Source: Rhexocercosporidium sp. MPI-PUGE-AT-0058 (taxonomy: Eukaryota; Ascomycota; Leotiomycetes; Helotiales). From it: 64,000 nucleotides of DNA. The position numbers and the translations under genes are program-made. The DNA lies in NCBI GenBank assembly GCA_020746875.1, contig JAGTJL010000012.1, forward strand, positions 2,108,001 through 2,172,000, written 5' to 3'. The notes beneath the pieces were generated by a model. That model was not told the DNA's origin. It did not search any database and saw only the letters and a list, made by a program, of their open reading frames with translations. Below are positions 38,220 through 49,571 of this stretch, in pieces; position 1 is the stretch's first letter, and each line of letters begins with the position of its first letter.

Positions 38220-40930
38220 CTAAGAATTTAGAGCAAAACACCTCTCCACACTCTGCTCATTATTGCCCCACCAATGCGGCATCAGAATCCTCTTGCCCGC
38301 ACTAAAACACAAAAACACAACCAACGCATTCAAATTGTACCCACTATCAAACGCCGCCGCCAGAATATAATTATACCTCGCCCACAGCTCGTAGTGATGT
38401 CTATACGCCCAGTACATCACCACGAATCCCCCGATGATACCGGATAGGTACCCCGTCGAGATGTTGCCCCAGAACGTCGACATGGTGCAGAAGAATATCG
38501 TGCAGTTCCAGAGATTAAATTTTGCACGCGGGAAGCGCCGGTGCAGGAGGTAGAGGATGAAAGGGACGAAGGCGCCGACTAGGAAGCCGTATGGGAGGGG
38601 TCGGTAGATGGTTTGGGAGAAGAGACGTTTGGGCCCCTGTGGCTCTGTTAGTTTGCCTGCTGCAGCCATGGAGGACAGAGATACGTACGATCAAGACGTA
38701 TTGCGTGGCGATCGTTAGTTGCAACGTCAATGTCTGCCCTGTCCATTGATTCGTAGGATCGCGCGTTTCTGCGAGGAGGTAATCGCCTTTCTTATCCAGC
38801 ACCCACCGTATCACAGCGTAGTTGATAGGCACGCCGACGAAAGAACCAAATATCTGCGAGAAGAACACGGTTCGTGGCGGGACGTGCATGTAGTGTCCCA
38901 GCTTTTGATCTTGGAGGAGATATTGTGCTCTGTACCAGGCGTTTCCTGCGACGGCGCCGTAGACTGATGCACCGACTGGGTTTTTGAAGCCGGGAATAGC
39001 GTTGACCATAAGCCCGTAGAGGAGCTCGTTTGTGCTGCCAATGGGCTAAGAGTGTTAGCAAGGTACGGACGGACGAGGGGTTGGGCTTACCAGTTGAAAG
39101 TTTGAGAGGGAATAGAGCCACCCAAGAGGCTGTCGAGGTCAGCAAAGTCTTGGACGAGGATGAGGGATGCTTACAATGACCACGATCGCACCTGTAGCAA
39201 GAGCCACAAAATAGGTCCAGAGCGGGATATATAGATACCCAGTCCCAACGATGGTCACAATTATGACGAAAGACACAAGAAACAATATAGCAAACCATGA
39301 AAGTGGCACTTCCTCATACGAGCGCATCAGCACGTTGAGCTGATCATTGTACTGCTCGTTCACCGTCAATTTCTTGCCGTTCTTAAAATGTCTCTGTCGC
39401 TCAAAAAACTTGAGGATCGTGGCTTTGAGATGCGGGTATCCAAATAGCCCCATCCAGACCAGGACAGATGTGTAGGATGCGTAGTCGAAGAATGTGCCCC
39501 AGAGGAGTTGGGCTCCGACGTAAAGAGGTCCATATTCGGCGTAGGCGGTCTCGTTGAGTGTGACTTGGGGTGTGATGAGTTCGAGGACTGGGTATTTGGT
39601 TCCGTTTTCTGGATGTATTAGCTACCGCTTCTCAAGATCGAGGCGAAAGTATCTTACCCATGAAAAGACGATTAGACATGAGGCCATGTTCCCACACACC
39701 TAGGCCTCCCCACTTGGCCAAGGGTAACAAAAACCAACAGTTGACAACGAATGCGGAGAACACAATGACCTGGGTATACCAAGGTGTTAAGAACAAGCTC
39801 CCCATAGCACTGAGATTTCCGACATTGGACCAGTTAAGGGACAGGTTCAGAAATCCCATTCCACCCAATCCACCACCGACAAAATTTGCAGCAGCATTAT
39901 TTGGTGCAACCCAGCAGAGCAATGCCAAAGATGACAGCATTGGAAAGACATATTCTGGTAAGAATTGCCAAATGGCAACGGCGAGTAGTGAGAAGAAGAA
40001 GACCTTCATCTGGCGTCGAGATACCGGGGATGGAAATTCCCGCTGTCGTGTTTGCGTTTCAAAAAGCGCTGTTTGACAGAGACTAGAGGTGTTAGTGGGG
40101 GTATAGACAGAGATTCGACGAACTCACGCATCAAACCTAGACAATTAGCTGGAGGAACTACGTAGTTTTAGAGAAACATACCAAGGCTGTTGAGGGTCGT
40201 AGACCAAAAATTGACGTGCGATTGCGGCATAGGAATATCCTGTCCAGACAATCGCCAACATAAACGATATCCATATCGCGGGATGGATCTCGTCCTTGAA
40301 ATACAACTCCGAAAGTGAAAGCGGCGCCCATGCTAAATTGTAGGTCGCACCAGAAGCCGCTGCAATCACAACGAGAACATGCTCTTTCACACTAAATGGA
40401 CCAGGATTCGTGTTGAAGCTCCATTTTGTAAAGGGCACCTTGACTTCCCACGCTGGCATCGTCCTCCCCATCCAATCCCCAACATAGCTCGCTGCTATTT
40501 GTACGAAGAATATTGAGTATGGGGCCGAAGTTGTGCGGAACATGTTCATCTGCTGCAGAAATGCTCCGGGGGGGACGAACAAGAACACCAGAAGGAAGTA
40601 TCGGAACGTTATTGTGGGGAGAGTCGTGTCGTCGTGCAAGCTGACGATTCGACGAACGTGCCACGGCAGATCCTGAATCGCTGCATCGTCTGGTCCTAGA
40701 TCTTCTCCAACCTCCACTGATTTGTAGTCCGGTGCTGGCTTATCACCATCCTTCTGATCCTTCTTCTCGTCGAACTCTGACCCGGGTGTCGTCGCTTTCG
40801 ACTCGTCCGAAGCAATCGCAGTCTTTTCCGAGGCGTCGGAATTCGAGGAGATCTCAGCATTCGTGTCCGGAGAGATGCCTTCCAACACATCCGTCCGACC
40901 TAATCCGTCTGGGAAGTATGACATTGTCAT
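38220..40930 (-). CDS. Oligopeptide transporter (OPT family)
   Basis: Seven exons: 40930-40182, 40136-40128, 40082-39658, 39608-39175, 39129-39091, 39045-38689 and 38636-38220, giving 809 residues with all phases closing. A second Met lies two codons in. The acidic hydrophilic N-terminus (about 90 residues) precedes many membrane helices. Family motifs seen are FLFVPPGAFLQQMN, 'ALCQTALFETQ', VSRRQM, NLSLNWSNVG, PLGWLYSLSNFQLPIGS, 'GNAWYRAQYLLQDQKLGHYMHVPPR' and 'GILMPHWWG'-like ends. OPT proteins are proton-coupled importers of small peptides, glutathione or metal chelates at the plasma membrane. Exon 2 is only 9 nt and is needed to read the conserved 'PWFDALCQTALFET' segment. It converges with the ABC pump but is otherwise independent. 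Confidence 0.93.
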
Positions 40931-42705
40931 ATATATACTCCACGAAAGCTCAGCTCTCTAGTCCTTCACGCCCTTGCTCTCTCCTCGGCTTGTTCGAGCT
41001 CATCGACGTTGAAAGGGCAAGAGTGGTGATTTATCGAGCATTGTGAGGTGTAAAGAGAAGACTCGATTCAGAGGAGTTCATGGTTGTCGGCCACAAGGTC
41101 GACTGGACTGGACTGGACCAATGGCTGATGTAGGGCAGGAGTGGAAGTTTGAGGCGTTCTGCGAATCCACATACGGTCTGGTCTGTCCATACATTACTCA
41201 CTCCTCAAACAATCCTCTCGTTATGTGCAAGCAAAGTAAGAGCTGAAAGGAGTTCATGCGCGGCCCCCCAGGCATTTGAAGTACAGGATATGGTTTATCC
41301 CTACCATTGGCAAGGCCGGCCCTGCCCTGCTGCTGGGAACTTGGGGTGAGCTTTGGCCGCACTCGAGTGAGTGCTGTGCCGTACTGTGCAGTACAGGACA
41401 AGTACTTACGTACCGCACTGGAGAGAGCGGGTCGGATAGTTGTCGGATGGGAGGAGGGTTGAGAATGGCCAAGGTAATCCCACTCTGACCAGATTACAGA
41501 CGCATGGGTGGGTGGATTACAAATTGATGGGATTGGCTACTGGTAGCCTTGCAAACCCAAAATGTGCCCAGAGACTTACAGCGAGCCATACAGAAGGCCA
41601 CAAGAAGCGACCCCAAAAGCTGTGCTGTGCTTGCTTATCAGAAGTAAGTTCAGAGCTGCAGAAAGAGGCGTACTGTACCACCACACGGCTGGAGGGAGTT
41701 AATTATCATAGCACACCCTCACGCGGGCTCCTTTATCGGCATTCCGACGCAGCAGTGAGGCGTGCTCTGTGTGACGGGTCCTATCCTATCTCTTGGCATT
41801 GGAATTGGAGATAGGCAATATTGAAGAAGAGGAAGAAGTAGTAGAAGAAGAAGAAGAAGAAGAAGAAGAAGAAGAAGAAGAAGAAGAAGAAGAAGAAGAA
41901 GAAGAAAGAAATTCTGTTGTTGGAAGGTTAAGCTTTTGAGGATTGCAGGACCATCACATCACAGTCCACCCTGATTTATGGTTCTATTGCTATGTTATTT
42001 GCAGCAACCGCAGCTAGCTCTGTCACATCTTCTCGTCCTCACATGGCACCATCCATGGCTGACCGGCCGGACCCAGCAAGCTTTTTAGCCTGTACCGTCT
42101 GTTTTACAAATGGGTCGAGACCATCCATCCACTTTCGGACCCAAACAGTCGGTAACCCTGGTAAGGCTGGTATATCCGAACCGATTGGCTGGCGGCGGCT
42201 TGAAGATGCAGCAATCTTTTGTTTCCCCTTCTCGTACTTTGTATTATTTGATGTCGCCAGTGCATCAAATTTCAGGTCAATAACTCGACGGTTTTGGTCT
42301 GTCGCCCCTTTCTCCCCCTGCTCCGTCTTCTCCTCCTCCTCGTCCTTCTTTCGTCTTTCTTTCTTCTTTCTTTCCAGCCACACTCATCGCTAACACTAGC
42401 CAACCTATCTCTCGTGGCGTCCAGCAGAGACTCCATCAGTTTACTCTAGTCGTATCTGGTATGATTATATCTTCTTTTACAGGTTAGGTTTCCGTCATTC
42501 CATATATATTTGGCTCTTTTTCATGAGCCGTGCGACTTCTACGAGTACCTTGGGCTTACCTCGTCGGCAGGTCCTTGGCTCGGGGCCTTCTACATTTCCA
42601 AGATCAAATAGCTCAATTAGGCATACAGTAAGTTAACTCAAAAGTCCACATATTCTATGCGCACAGGAATCTAGGCTCCTCCATGGTATGCCAGCCAAGC
42701 GCATC
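40931..42705. other. Long intergenic region
   Basis: About 1.8 kb with no supported gene. It contains a GTAC-rich patch at about 41,385-41,420, a long GAA tract at 41,843-41,906 and a CT-rich tract at about 42,325-42,377. The first part is the OPT promoter. Confidence 0.55.
41823..41909 (+). repeat. Long GAA/TTC polypurine microsatellite
   Basis: A GA-rich start leads into an uninterrupted GAA run from about 41,843 to 41,906 (about 21 units). The polypurine strand is the + strand. Confidence 0.95.
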
Positions 42706-43467
42706 TCAACCTCTACCGCGTACCGATAAGCAGTCCACAACCGCGAATGAGGGTCGCGTTCTTGTAGCAGAACGTAACATTCTCGCCCACTCATCACAAT
42801 TAATGTAGGCCACGAATGCCATTCCATCATCGGCAGTGGCCTCATAGTCTTTGGCCTCGTCGTAGCCGCAGCTGCTATCGCCAAAAATTGTCATCGCTGT
42901 AATTGTAGGTGGAAGACTGTCTGCGGCCTCCTCGTTGGCACCAAGTACACTCCACTCAGGCTTATCACCACAATCATACTCTCTTCTAGTTAGATCAGCT
43001 TTGTACCCCAGTAATTGATTGACTCCATTACCGCCCGTTCCATCTAAGATATATCGAACAACGACGTCGTAAGCGGGGACACCACCTGCATCTCCCAGCG
43101 GGGTGGCTGTTGGCGTAGAAGCGGCCGTTGTTGAAGGCGAAGGAAGAGAGGGTTCTTCGGTTGGCCATGTCAGTTCTATCTCGGCATAGGTTCCCATCGT
43201 GATGAGGGTTCCTGCTCGGGGTCGTTGATTATAAACTGCTAGTCCTCTGCCGTATACCATGGTGTGTACTGGGGCACCGAAGGGCATCCGATGGTTGTAG
43301 TGGACGTCTGTGTTGTTGGGACACAAGAGACCGTAGTACACATAGTTGTTAGACTGGTGAAGCTGTAAAAGAGACTTCACATTTGATAGCGGTGTTATGA
43401 CTTGCACATGAAGTCGAGCCAGTGGCTGCAGTTGGATCTCCTGGTGAATCTCCTCCCATCGCCACAT
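42706..43467 (-). CDS. Hypothetical protein, orphan
   Basis: An open frame of 253 residues from the Met at 43,467; the frame continues upstream without Met to 43,521. It has no stop for about 750 bases and a balanced composition, with a Thr/Pro/Ser-rich patch near the middle and scattered Cys. No signal peptide, membrane helix or known domain was recognised. It lies beside a decaying HET gene, so it may itself be accessory or recently broken. The start is uncertain and unseen introns are possible. Confidence 0.35.
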   Translation of the reverse strand: MWRWEEIHQEIQLQPLARLHVQVITPLSNVKSLLQLHQSNNYVYYGLLCPNNTDVHYNHRMPFGAPVHTMVYGRGLAVYNQRPRAGTLITMGTYAEIELTWPTEEPSLPSPSTTAASTPTATPLGDAGGVPAYDVVVRYILDGTGGNGVNQLLGYKADLTRREYDCGDKPEWSVLGANEEAADSLPPTITAMTIFGDSSCGYDEAKDYEATADDGMAFVAYINCDEWARMLRSATRTRPSFAVVDCLSVRGRG

Positions 43468-43722
43468 ATGGCTTCTTGATTCGAAATTAATTTGCTTCTC
43501 ACTCAGGAAATATCCCCACAATCATGACGTGAATTCTGGTCCTCGATCGTGGACTGCAAGTCTCAATATGTATGTAGGCAATATGTACAGTCGCTAATTT
43601 CGATACTCAAAATAGCGATATTAAGTTCTTTGCATCAAATCTAAAATTAACCGTAACTAAAGGCAAGAAACTGAGCATAAAGAGAAACTATGAATACAGA
43701 AAAATTACTTCATTCATTTCCT

Positions 43723-45517
43723 TTAGACTAGTGTGATACGATAAATCTTCTTAAGAATGGGGATTACATCGTTCTCTGCTTCAGCGTGGAGCGGAAGATC
43801 CTCGTCATCTCCCAGAACCTTGAACAACACGTTGTCCTCAGCAGCGCTGATCAACACATTCATGAATTCTCGGTGCGAGTTCGGCTCCTCCCGCGTCTCA
43901 GGATCTAGCAACCTGTCGGCGTACAGTTCGTACCACATGCACCCGACACGTCGGAAGTAAGAGTTGTGTTCCTCCCTCGTAAAAATTGGTATACGAGACC
44001 TGTAATTGTCACTAGCCGGGACCAAGACCATGCATCTCAGCCTGTAGGCACTGTTGTCTTTGTCGGGCAAATGCCACCGAATGGGCAGCAGGTAGTGTTG
44101 CGTAGCGTCCGCAGAGGTATCTTCGACGCCTGGATCCGTAAAGCCGTACTCGTCGATAAAAACCTTGTGGTTATCTAGCAAGGCTTCCCGCTTCCATAGC
44201 CACCCAGCATTGGCAATCAGGATTCAATGGCACCAAGAAAATCACTTTCCTCTTCTTCATCCGGATCGAACAATGTATCACGAACACGGAAGAGGATGAA
44301 CGACTGGCATTCCTCGGAGCATCTTGGAATCCGTACTGATGCATCAACGGACGTCCAGGACCAAGATGGCGCGTGGAGCTTTTCCAATTCTAGTACAACT
44401 TGTCTTTGGAAGCGCCTGGCGACTTGGTCAACGTCTTCTTCATCAGTGCTTCGCGTTTCCCATGCCAGCTGCTGTTCTGGCCAGTGAGACCAAAGTCCGG
44501 CCACATAGTCGGTTTTTTTTTGTTATAGGATTGATCAAAGAGAAACTGTAGGTGCTTAGCGATTCCTGAAAACGCAACAGCTCTGTCCTTGCTGTACGTA
44601 ATGCTAGTACCTAAGGGGCTTATGGCCAAGCCTGCAGGTGACACTTCCGATGCTATGAGCGACAGGCACTCCCAGTATACCATATGTTTTCCAAAATGAA
44701 TCTTCCGAGACAAGATGCGCTCCTGCAATACCCATGCGCGCCTATTCAGCGGAGCTTGGAGCACATTCATATCCCAATTTTCAAAAGGATTGGTGATGCG
44801 TAACCATCTCCGTTTAGCGCTCTCTCCTATAGGCTTGTTCCAAACAACTGAATCCCGGAGAAGTTTCGGATCCTGTGGAGTAAAGCAACCGCAGGTACCG
44901 TACTTTGCATGGGTTGCAGCAAGATTGACATAGCACTTTCTTCATGTTTGCGCATTCTTTCTCCCAGTCCTCTTTAGAGTCTTGAATGATGCAGTTGTGA
45001 GAGATTAGTAAATTCTTCGTACGCAGAATGAAACAAAAAGATGCATTGAGTCTATCCATATACATGGCAAATCCAGCTCCAAACAAATCTTCATTGCGTC
45101 CAGGAATATGGTCGAAAGCTGATCGATGGGAATAATGCTTTCAAATTCATGTAGATTACTTGACGTTAAGCAAGTATGTATGATAGTTCCCCAGCAATGA
45201 CTCAACGTGGCATATTTTGCTGTGCGATTCCACCTCAGAGCAAGATATCCATCGCACAATTTTGCCTGCAACTTCCCATCAATCTTCTTAATCTCTATCA
45301 AGCGGGTGGGGCTCCAAGGTAACGCGAATTGGCCTGTATGGCATTCGTGAGATTCAACACACTGATCTAACCATGACTTGATGAGTGCCAACGTCTGTGT
45401 TATCTGTAGAGCCCAAAGCCAGGTTACTGCTTCGCTGGTCTTTATACTCTTCTCTCCATCTCGTAATGTCCTTTTTATCACTGATGACTTTGAGATGGAG
45501 TACTGCCAAAGGCCCAA
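43723..45517 (-). pseudogene. HET-domain gene, broken (second copy)
   Basis: HET landmarks on the minus strand: 'SWLDQC...SHECH', 'LPTRLI'-like, YATLSHCWG, IPIDQLSTIFLDAMKICLELDL and CIWIDS (45,060-45,440). The continuation CIIQDSKEDWEKECANM follows, then YVNLAATHAKYG in a different frame. NRRAWVLQERILSRKIHFG (about 44,700) comes next, then SGIAKHL. A further frame change at an A9 run (T9 on +, 44,513-44,521) leads to 'DYVAGLW...APSWSW'. Another shift near 44,215 precedes the C-terminal GWLWKREALLDNH. The insert between WIDS and CIIQD holds a stop and no usable AG acceptor. Three or more breaks make it a pseudogene; the A9 slip alone could be a sequencing error. It is a different HET subclass from the copy at 25.2-27.2 kb. 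Confidence 0.75.
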
Positions 45518-46168
45518 TCAAAGTCGCACCGCCAACCTTAGCACTTCTGAACTAGAGATTGTAGGGACCGCTTTGATTTGACGATGACGAGCAGTAGATG
45601 CCTCGCTCAGCATTCTCGACTCCGTCTGTTTCTGTTTTGGGGTCTACAGTCGCAAAATCTGTAGCATGCCAGTGATCCTGTTCAACCAGTGATAGCTACG
45701 TCAAGACAAGGAGACATATCAAAGGATGCTGACTCCTTCAGAGCCCACACTGTAGTATGATGTTGACTCTCCTCATGGCATGGCTGGCCAGCGGTTGGGT
45801 ATCCCTGTCTGAAGAGCCGCTGGCAAGGACGACAAAGCTCTTGATTCATGGTTCGAGTTTATCGAATAAGTTGGTGTAGAGATCCTGGCGGACCCAGGAT
45901 CAGCCAGCTGATCAAGTCACCGCTTAGCTAAGCCCCTCCACCTTGTTGATGAGAGCTCGCTAAATTTTCGAGGGCTGGAACAGGCTGAGGATAAGGGGGA
46001 TAATTGGCAGGAATGTCTCACCCAACAGCCTCACTCAGGCGACTGCTTGTTTCGAACCTTTCTATTTATAGTCAACAGCTGATATATTTTCTGGGCTCAA
46101 ACTTCAGTGCCGAAGTCAACCAGCCTGCTCCAAATCCTTGGATTCCCTGGATCGTCAAGATCGAACTT

Positions 46169-46335
46169 ATGGATCCGCTTAGTATTGTCGCAAGTGCTAT
46201 CGCAGACTTTCAGGCTGCGGATCTGCTTGGGAGATTGTGCGGCGGGATACAACGATTTTCGAATACGCCAAAATAGACGGCAGCTCTTCGTGATGAGATA
46301 ACGAAAGTTCGAAACGCCCTCGGCAATGACTAAAG
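46169..46335 (+). pseudogene. Fungal STAND-type N-terminal domain remnant
   Basis: Starts MDPLSIVASAIADFQAADLLG, closely matching the 'MDPLSIxASxxG' start of the fungal N-terminal domain found on many NACHT/ankyrin and related self/non-self proteins. The frame meets TAG after 35 codons, continues as TAALRDEITKVRNALGND with family-like character, and stops again at once. Nothing recognisable follows. A decayed remnant is the simplest reading. Confidence 0.5.
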
Positions 46336-46924
46336 ATATAGATCACGAATTTTCTGATCTTCGAGATATGTATACAAATCTATATGGCCCAACCCAGTAT
46401 GGACATTAACAGATGAAACTAGAAAACAGAACTAACTCATGGGTGTACAGCCAAACCTTTCCGCCGCGTTTACACTTTCAATCTGCGCACGCTGAAGTCT
46501 GCCTCAAACTCTCCGATGCGCATCAATGTCCGGGCCCTTCAACGCACTTGTTAAACCAACCAGAAATGCAAATGTGCAACGTCAAATCAACCAAGAATGT
46601 CACCACCTTCTGGAAGCCCCTAAGACTGTGCCTTCATTGAATCTATGCCCAGTCAGTCATGGAAATCAAGCGATTCATCTTGATCTACCTTGTCAAATGT
46701 TTGCTGCTCGTTGACAACAAGTCTCTCAGCTCGGCTTGGTGGCCTAAACAGTATCTAGCGCAGGCGCACCTGCACCTACCTGCACCATGCATGTGAAGTT
46801 CGGCCACCATGGGCGGAATCTCCTCCATCTCTTTTCCTCCTCCATCATTGCTCAACAACGATTACATTAACAGAAAGAGACTTCTTCCCTGCTTGCAACA
46901 AAAATCCTCTACGCACTTGCTAGA
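46336..46924. other. Intergenic within gene graveyard
   Basis: No supported gene between the STAND-type remnant and the F-box fragment. Confidence 0.4.
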
Positions 46925-47125
46925 ATGAAAATATCAAGTCTCAACTGGAACTCTACTTCGCCAGAAATTCTCCGAACAATATCCGAACATTTTGATCCTT
47001 CAGCTTTAAAAGCATTAAGGCTCGTCAGCAGGCAATTCTATTTGGTTATATATAAGGGGTTGGAGCCCTTCACGAAACTACACTGCTGGGAGTTCATAAT
47101 GACCAAGTCGGGCGATCTCACTTGA
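46925..47125 (+). pseudogene. Truncated F-box gene
   Basis: A 66-residue frame with an F-box-like core, SPEILRTISEHFDPSALKALRLVSRQFYLVIY, matching the 'LPxEILxxI...LRLVSRxF' pattern of fungal F-box proteins that recruit targets to SCF ubiquitin ligases. It stops shortly after the F-box, and no target-binding repeats follow. It is either a fragment of a lost longer gene or, less likely, a mini-protein. Confidence 0.5.
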
Positions 47126-47499
47126 CAGTACATGACCTTTGTCTCGCCGAGTTTTGCTACAAGTTTGTTGATTGATTTGGCTGCAACGAAGCTCGTACGC
47201 GCACCACTCGCGCACCACTCTAAGGCAGTGTAATACGTGAGAAAGACCTCGGGCCATTTCAAGGCTAGGCTGTAAACAAACGAGCTAAGGATACGAGGAC
47301 GTCAAGACCACATGATGTCAGCTACATAAGAAACTTTATAGCTACAGTACGAGAAGCAGAAACCACACCCTCCCATACTCTGTATAAAACCAACCATGTT
47401 AAGAAAGCGCTTAAAGTCTTCGTTCAAGTGACCACATTATGTTTCTCACCTCCCTCCTAAGACCGATATTTCATCATGTCGTGAGCAGTCTGCCCTAGT
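47126..47499. other. Intergenic
   Basis: Downstream flank of the dioxygenase gene; no gene seen. Confidence 0.4.
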
Positions 47500-48802
47500 T
47501 TAAGATCTTTGCTGTTCTAGGAGTACCGCGACTGTCTTCACATATGGTGTCTCAAAAGGTGCCTCGGCTTGTGGTGTAATACGAGCCAAATGTCGTCTCT
47601 CACCCGTCGACCAGTCGAGCGTGGCCGAATGGACTGTGACTCGATTCTGGATTCCATCAGTAAATAGTTTTAGGAAAACTCAGAGTACCTACGTCCCAAA
47701 CAACAACAGTCTTCGGCTCCCACTTCAAGCGGACTTGGTAGTCGATCCCCCTTGCAATGTGTGCGAACAAGAACTGCAGCAGCGCATCAGACTCTTCTTT
47801 TTTCAGACCAACGATGCTACGAGTAACTGTATGCCGTCAGTAAATTGATTGATGCTGTACGAGTTCACCAGCTAAGAGCCACTTACAGCCAGGGTTGACA
47901 AAAAGCGCTTTCTCCCCAGTAGCAGGGTGCGTTCTGACGATCGGATGCTCGTTTTTCACTGGCTCACGTCGTACTACCCCACTCTTATCCCGACTGAATT
48001 GTGCTTGCTCGAACCCAGAATGAACAGCCTTCAACCCATGAAGTCTTTCCTTCAAAGGCTCCGAGAGACGATTGTACGCCTCAACCTGGTTCGTGAAGAG
48101 TGTATCGCCGCCTTCTTCTGGTCCGTCGAAAATATACAAGAAGGTCGTGCCTGGAGGTTGAGCTTCGTATGTCACGTCCGAGTGCCAACTGACGCTACTG
48201 TTGCGACCGGCGAGGAAGGAGTCGAACTCGCTCGTTCCTGGCTTTCCGTACCGGTGAACGATATGTAGCTCCGGATAGCCTTCTGGCGAGCCGGAGGTAG
48301 GATGGATATGATGGCGTCCGAAGTAGTTGCCAAAGTCCAGAGCAAGGTCCAATGGCAGATCAGCGAAGTTCTGGTCTCTGAAAGCAACCACCTTGCGCTG
48401 CGCTACCAGGAGAGCTAGTTGGTCTTTTCCTTCGGCGGAGAGCTGGCTGAGCTGTACCCCCGTGACCTCTGAACCAGTAGTTGGTGTGAGTTTCTTGATA
48501 ATGCTACCTTGGGAAAGGAGATCTTTGAAGGTTGGGTCTGCGTTCAATCCGTGCTCGATATGTATGAATGGCTCTAGTTCGGGGTACTTTTGGCTATGAT
48601 TCCAGGTCGGAAGGTAGTTGGGGTACTTTCCCTGTTAGCGTTGTTTTCGAGCCAGGAGCTTCGAACGAACCGATGCATCAGTCTTGCCCCCCTCTTCTTC
48701 AATCTGCCTCTTGACTTTGATTGAATTTTTGTCCTTCACCAAGAGCTCCTTCAATGAAACATTAGAGACGTCCTCATAGAGCTGTTGAACTGAAGGTGCC
48801 AT
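47500..48802 (-). CDS. TauD-like alpha-ketoglutarate-dependent dioxygenase
   Basis: Four exons (48802-48671, 48631-47887, 47826-47693, 47646-47500) give 385 residues, the usual fungal length. The iron site is complete: H194-x-D196 (SWHSDVTYE) and the distal His343 (NRVTVHS). Arg359 (RRHLARITPQ) is suited to binding 2-oxoglutarate. Other family motifs are FRDQNFADLP, GRHHIHPTSG, GGDTLFTNQVEAYNRLS and VVWDNR. Members oxidise sulfonates such as taurine or related small molecules, releasing sulfite or modified acids; the substrate here is not known. Intron 1 is only 39 nt, with its branch sequence almost touching the acceptor, but skipping it would leave an in-frame TAA. No signal peptide; probably cytosolic. 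Confidence 0.9.
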
Positions 48803-49571
48803 CTTGTGGGAAGCAAGTTCTAGCTTGATATCAAATGTATGTTGTGGAATAATTGAACAGACACATACGGTCCCAAAGTCGAAATTCGATCAGAAGTTTA
48901 CAACATTTATATCAGAAAGCGGTTGAGTGCTTCCACCTCGCAGTTCAGGGCGCCTTGGCGAGTGATGCAATTCTCGATACATGATCTCGCCATTTGGAGC
49001 ACCAACGACCCAAGCGACCTACCCCACAAAGTTGCAACTCTTCGATTGACGGAGTTAGAGTATACCGACTATCTCCGTCTTCATTTTTGAGCAATCGCGT
49101 CATTTTTCAATATCCATGCACGCCTAATGATATTAGACGGCTTGTGTTATGGCGCTTCCACACATGTTGATCACTTGAAGAAACAGGATAAATAATTGAT
49201 TGGAAATCATGGCATCAAACCAGCTTCAGAAACCAATTGTCAAAACTGCCCACCAATTGGGCTCAGAGGTTGCCTTCGTTATACAGGCGTGGGTTGCGAC
49301 ATATGTGGTTGTAGAGATGATGTGCTTTGCCTGCAGATGATACAAAGGGGTTAAGCGAATAGCAACAAATCACACCCTTCCTCCATGACCACGACCATCG
49401 CTCTCCCGCACGTCAAGTTCTCACGCGCTGAGCAACCAGGCCTTTCGAGAACGATGAGATAAAGTACCACAAATTAGGAATAAACATTACAAATTTAATT
49501 TTCTACCGCAAACACAACAGCCCATCCTTTATAAACGCTAATCCTCTTTCTCCCTAGAGTCTACCAGCAAA
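48803..49571. other. Intergenic
   Basis: Upstream region of the dioxygenase gene and 3' flank of the permease gene, both on the minus strand. No gene seen. Confidence 0.5.
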
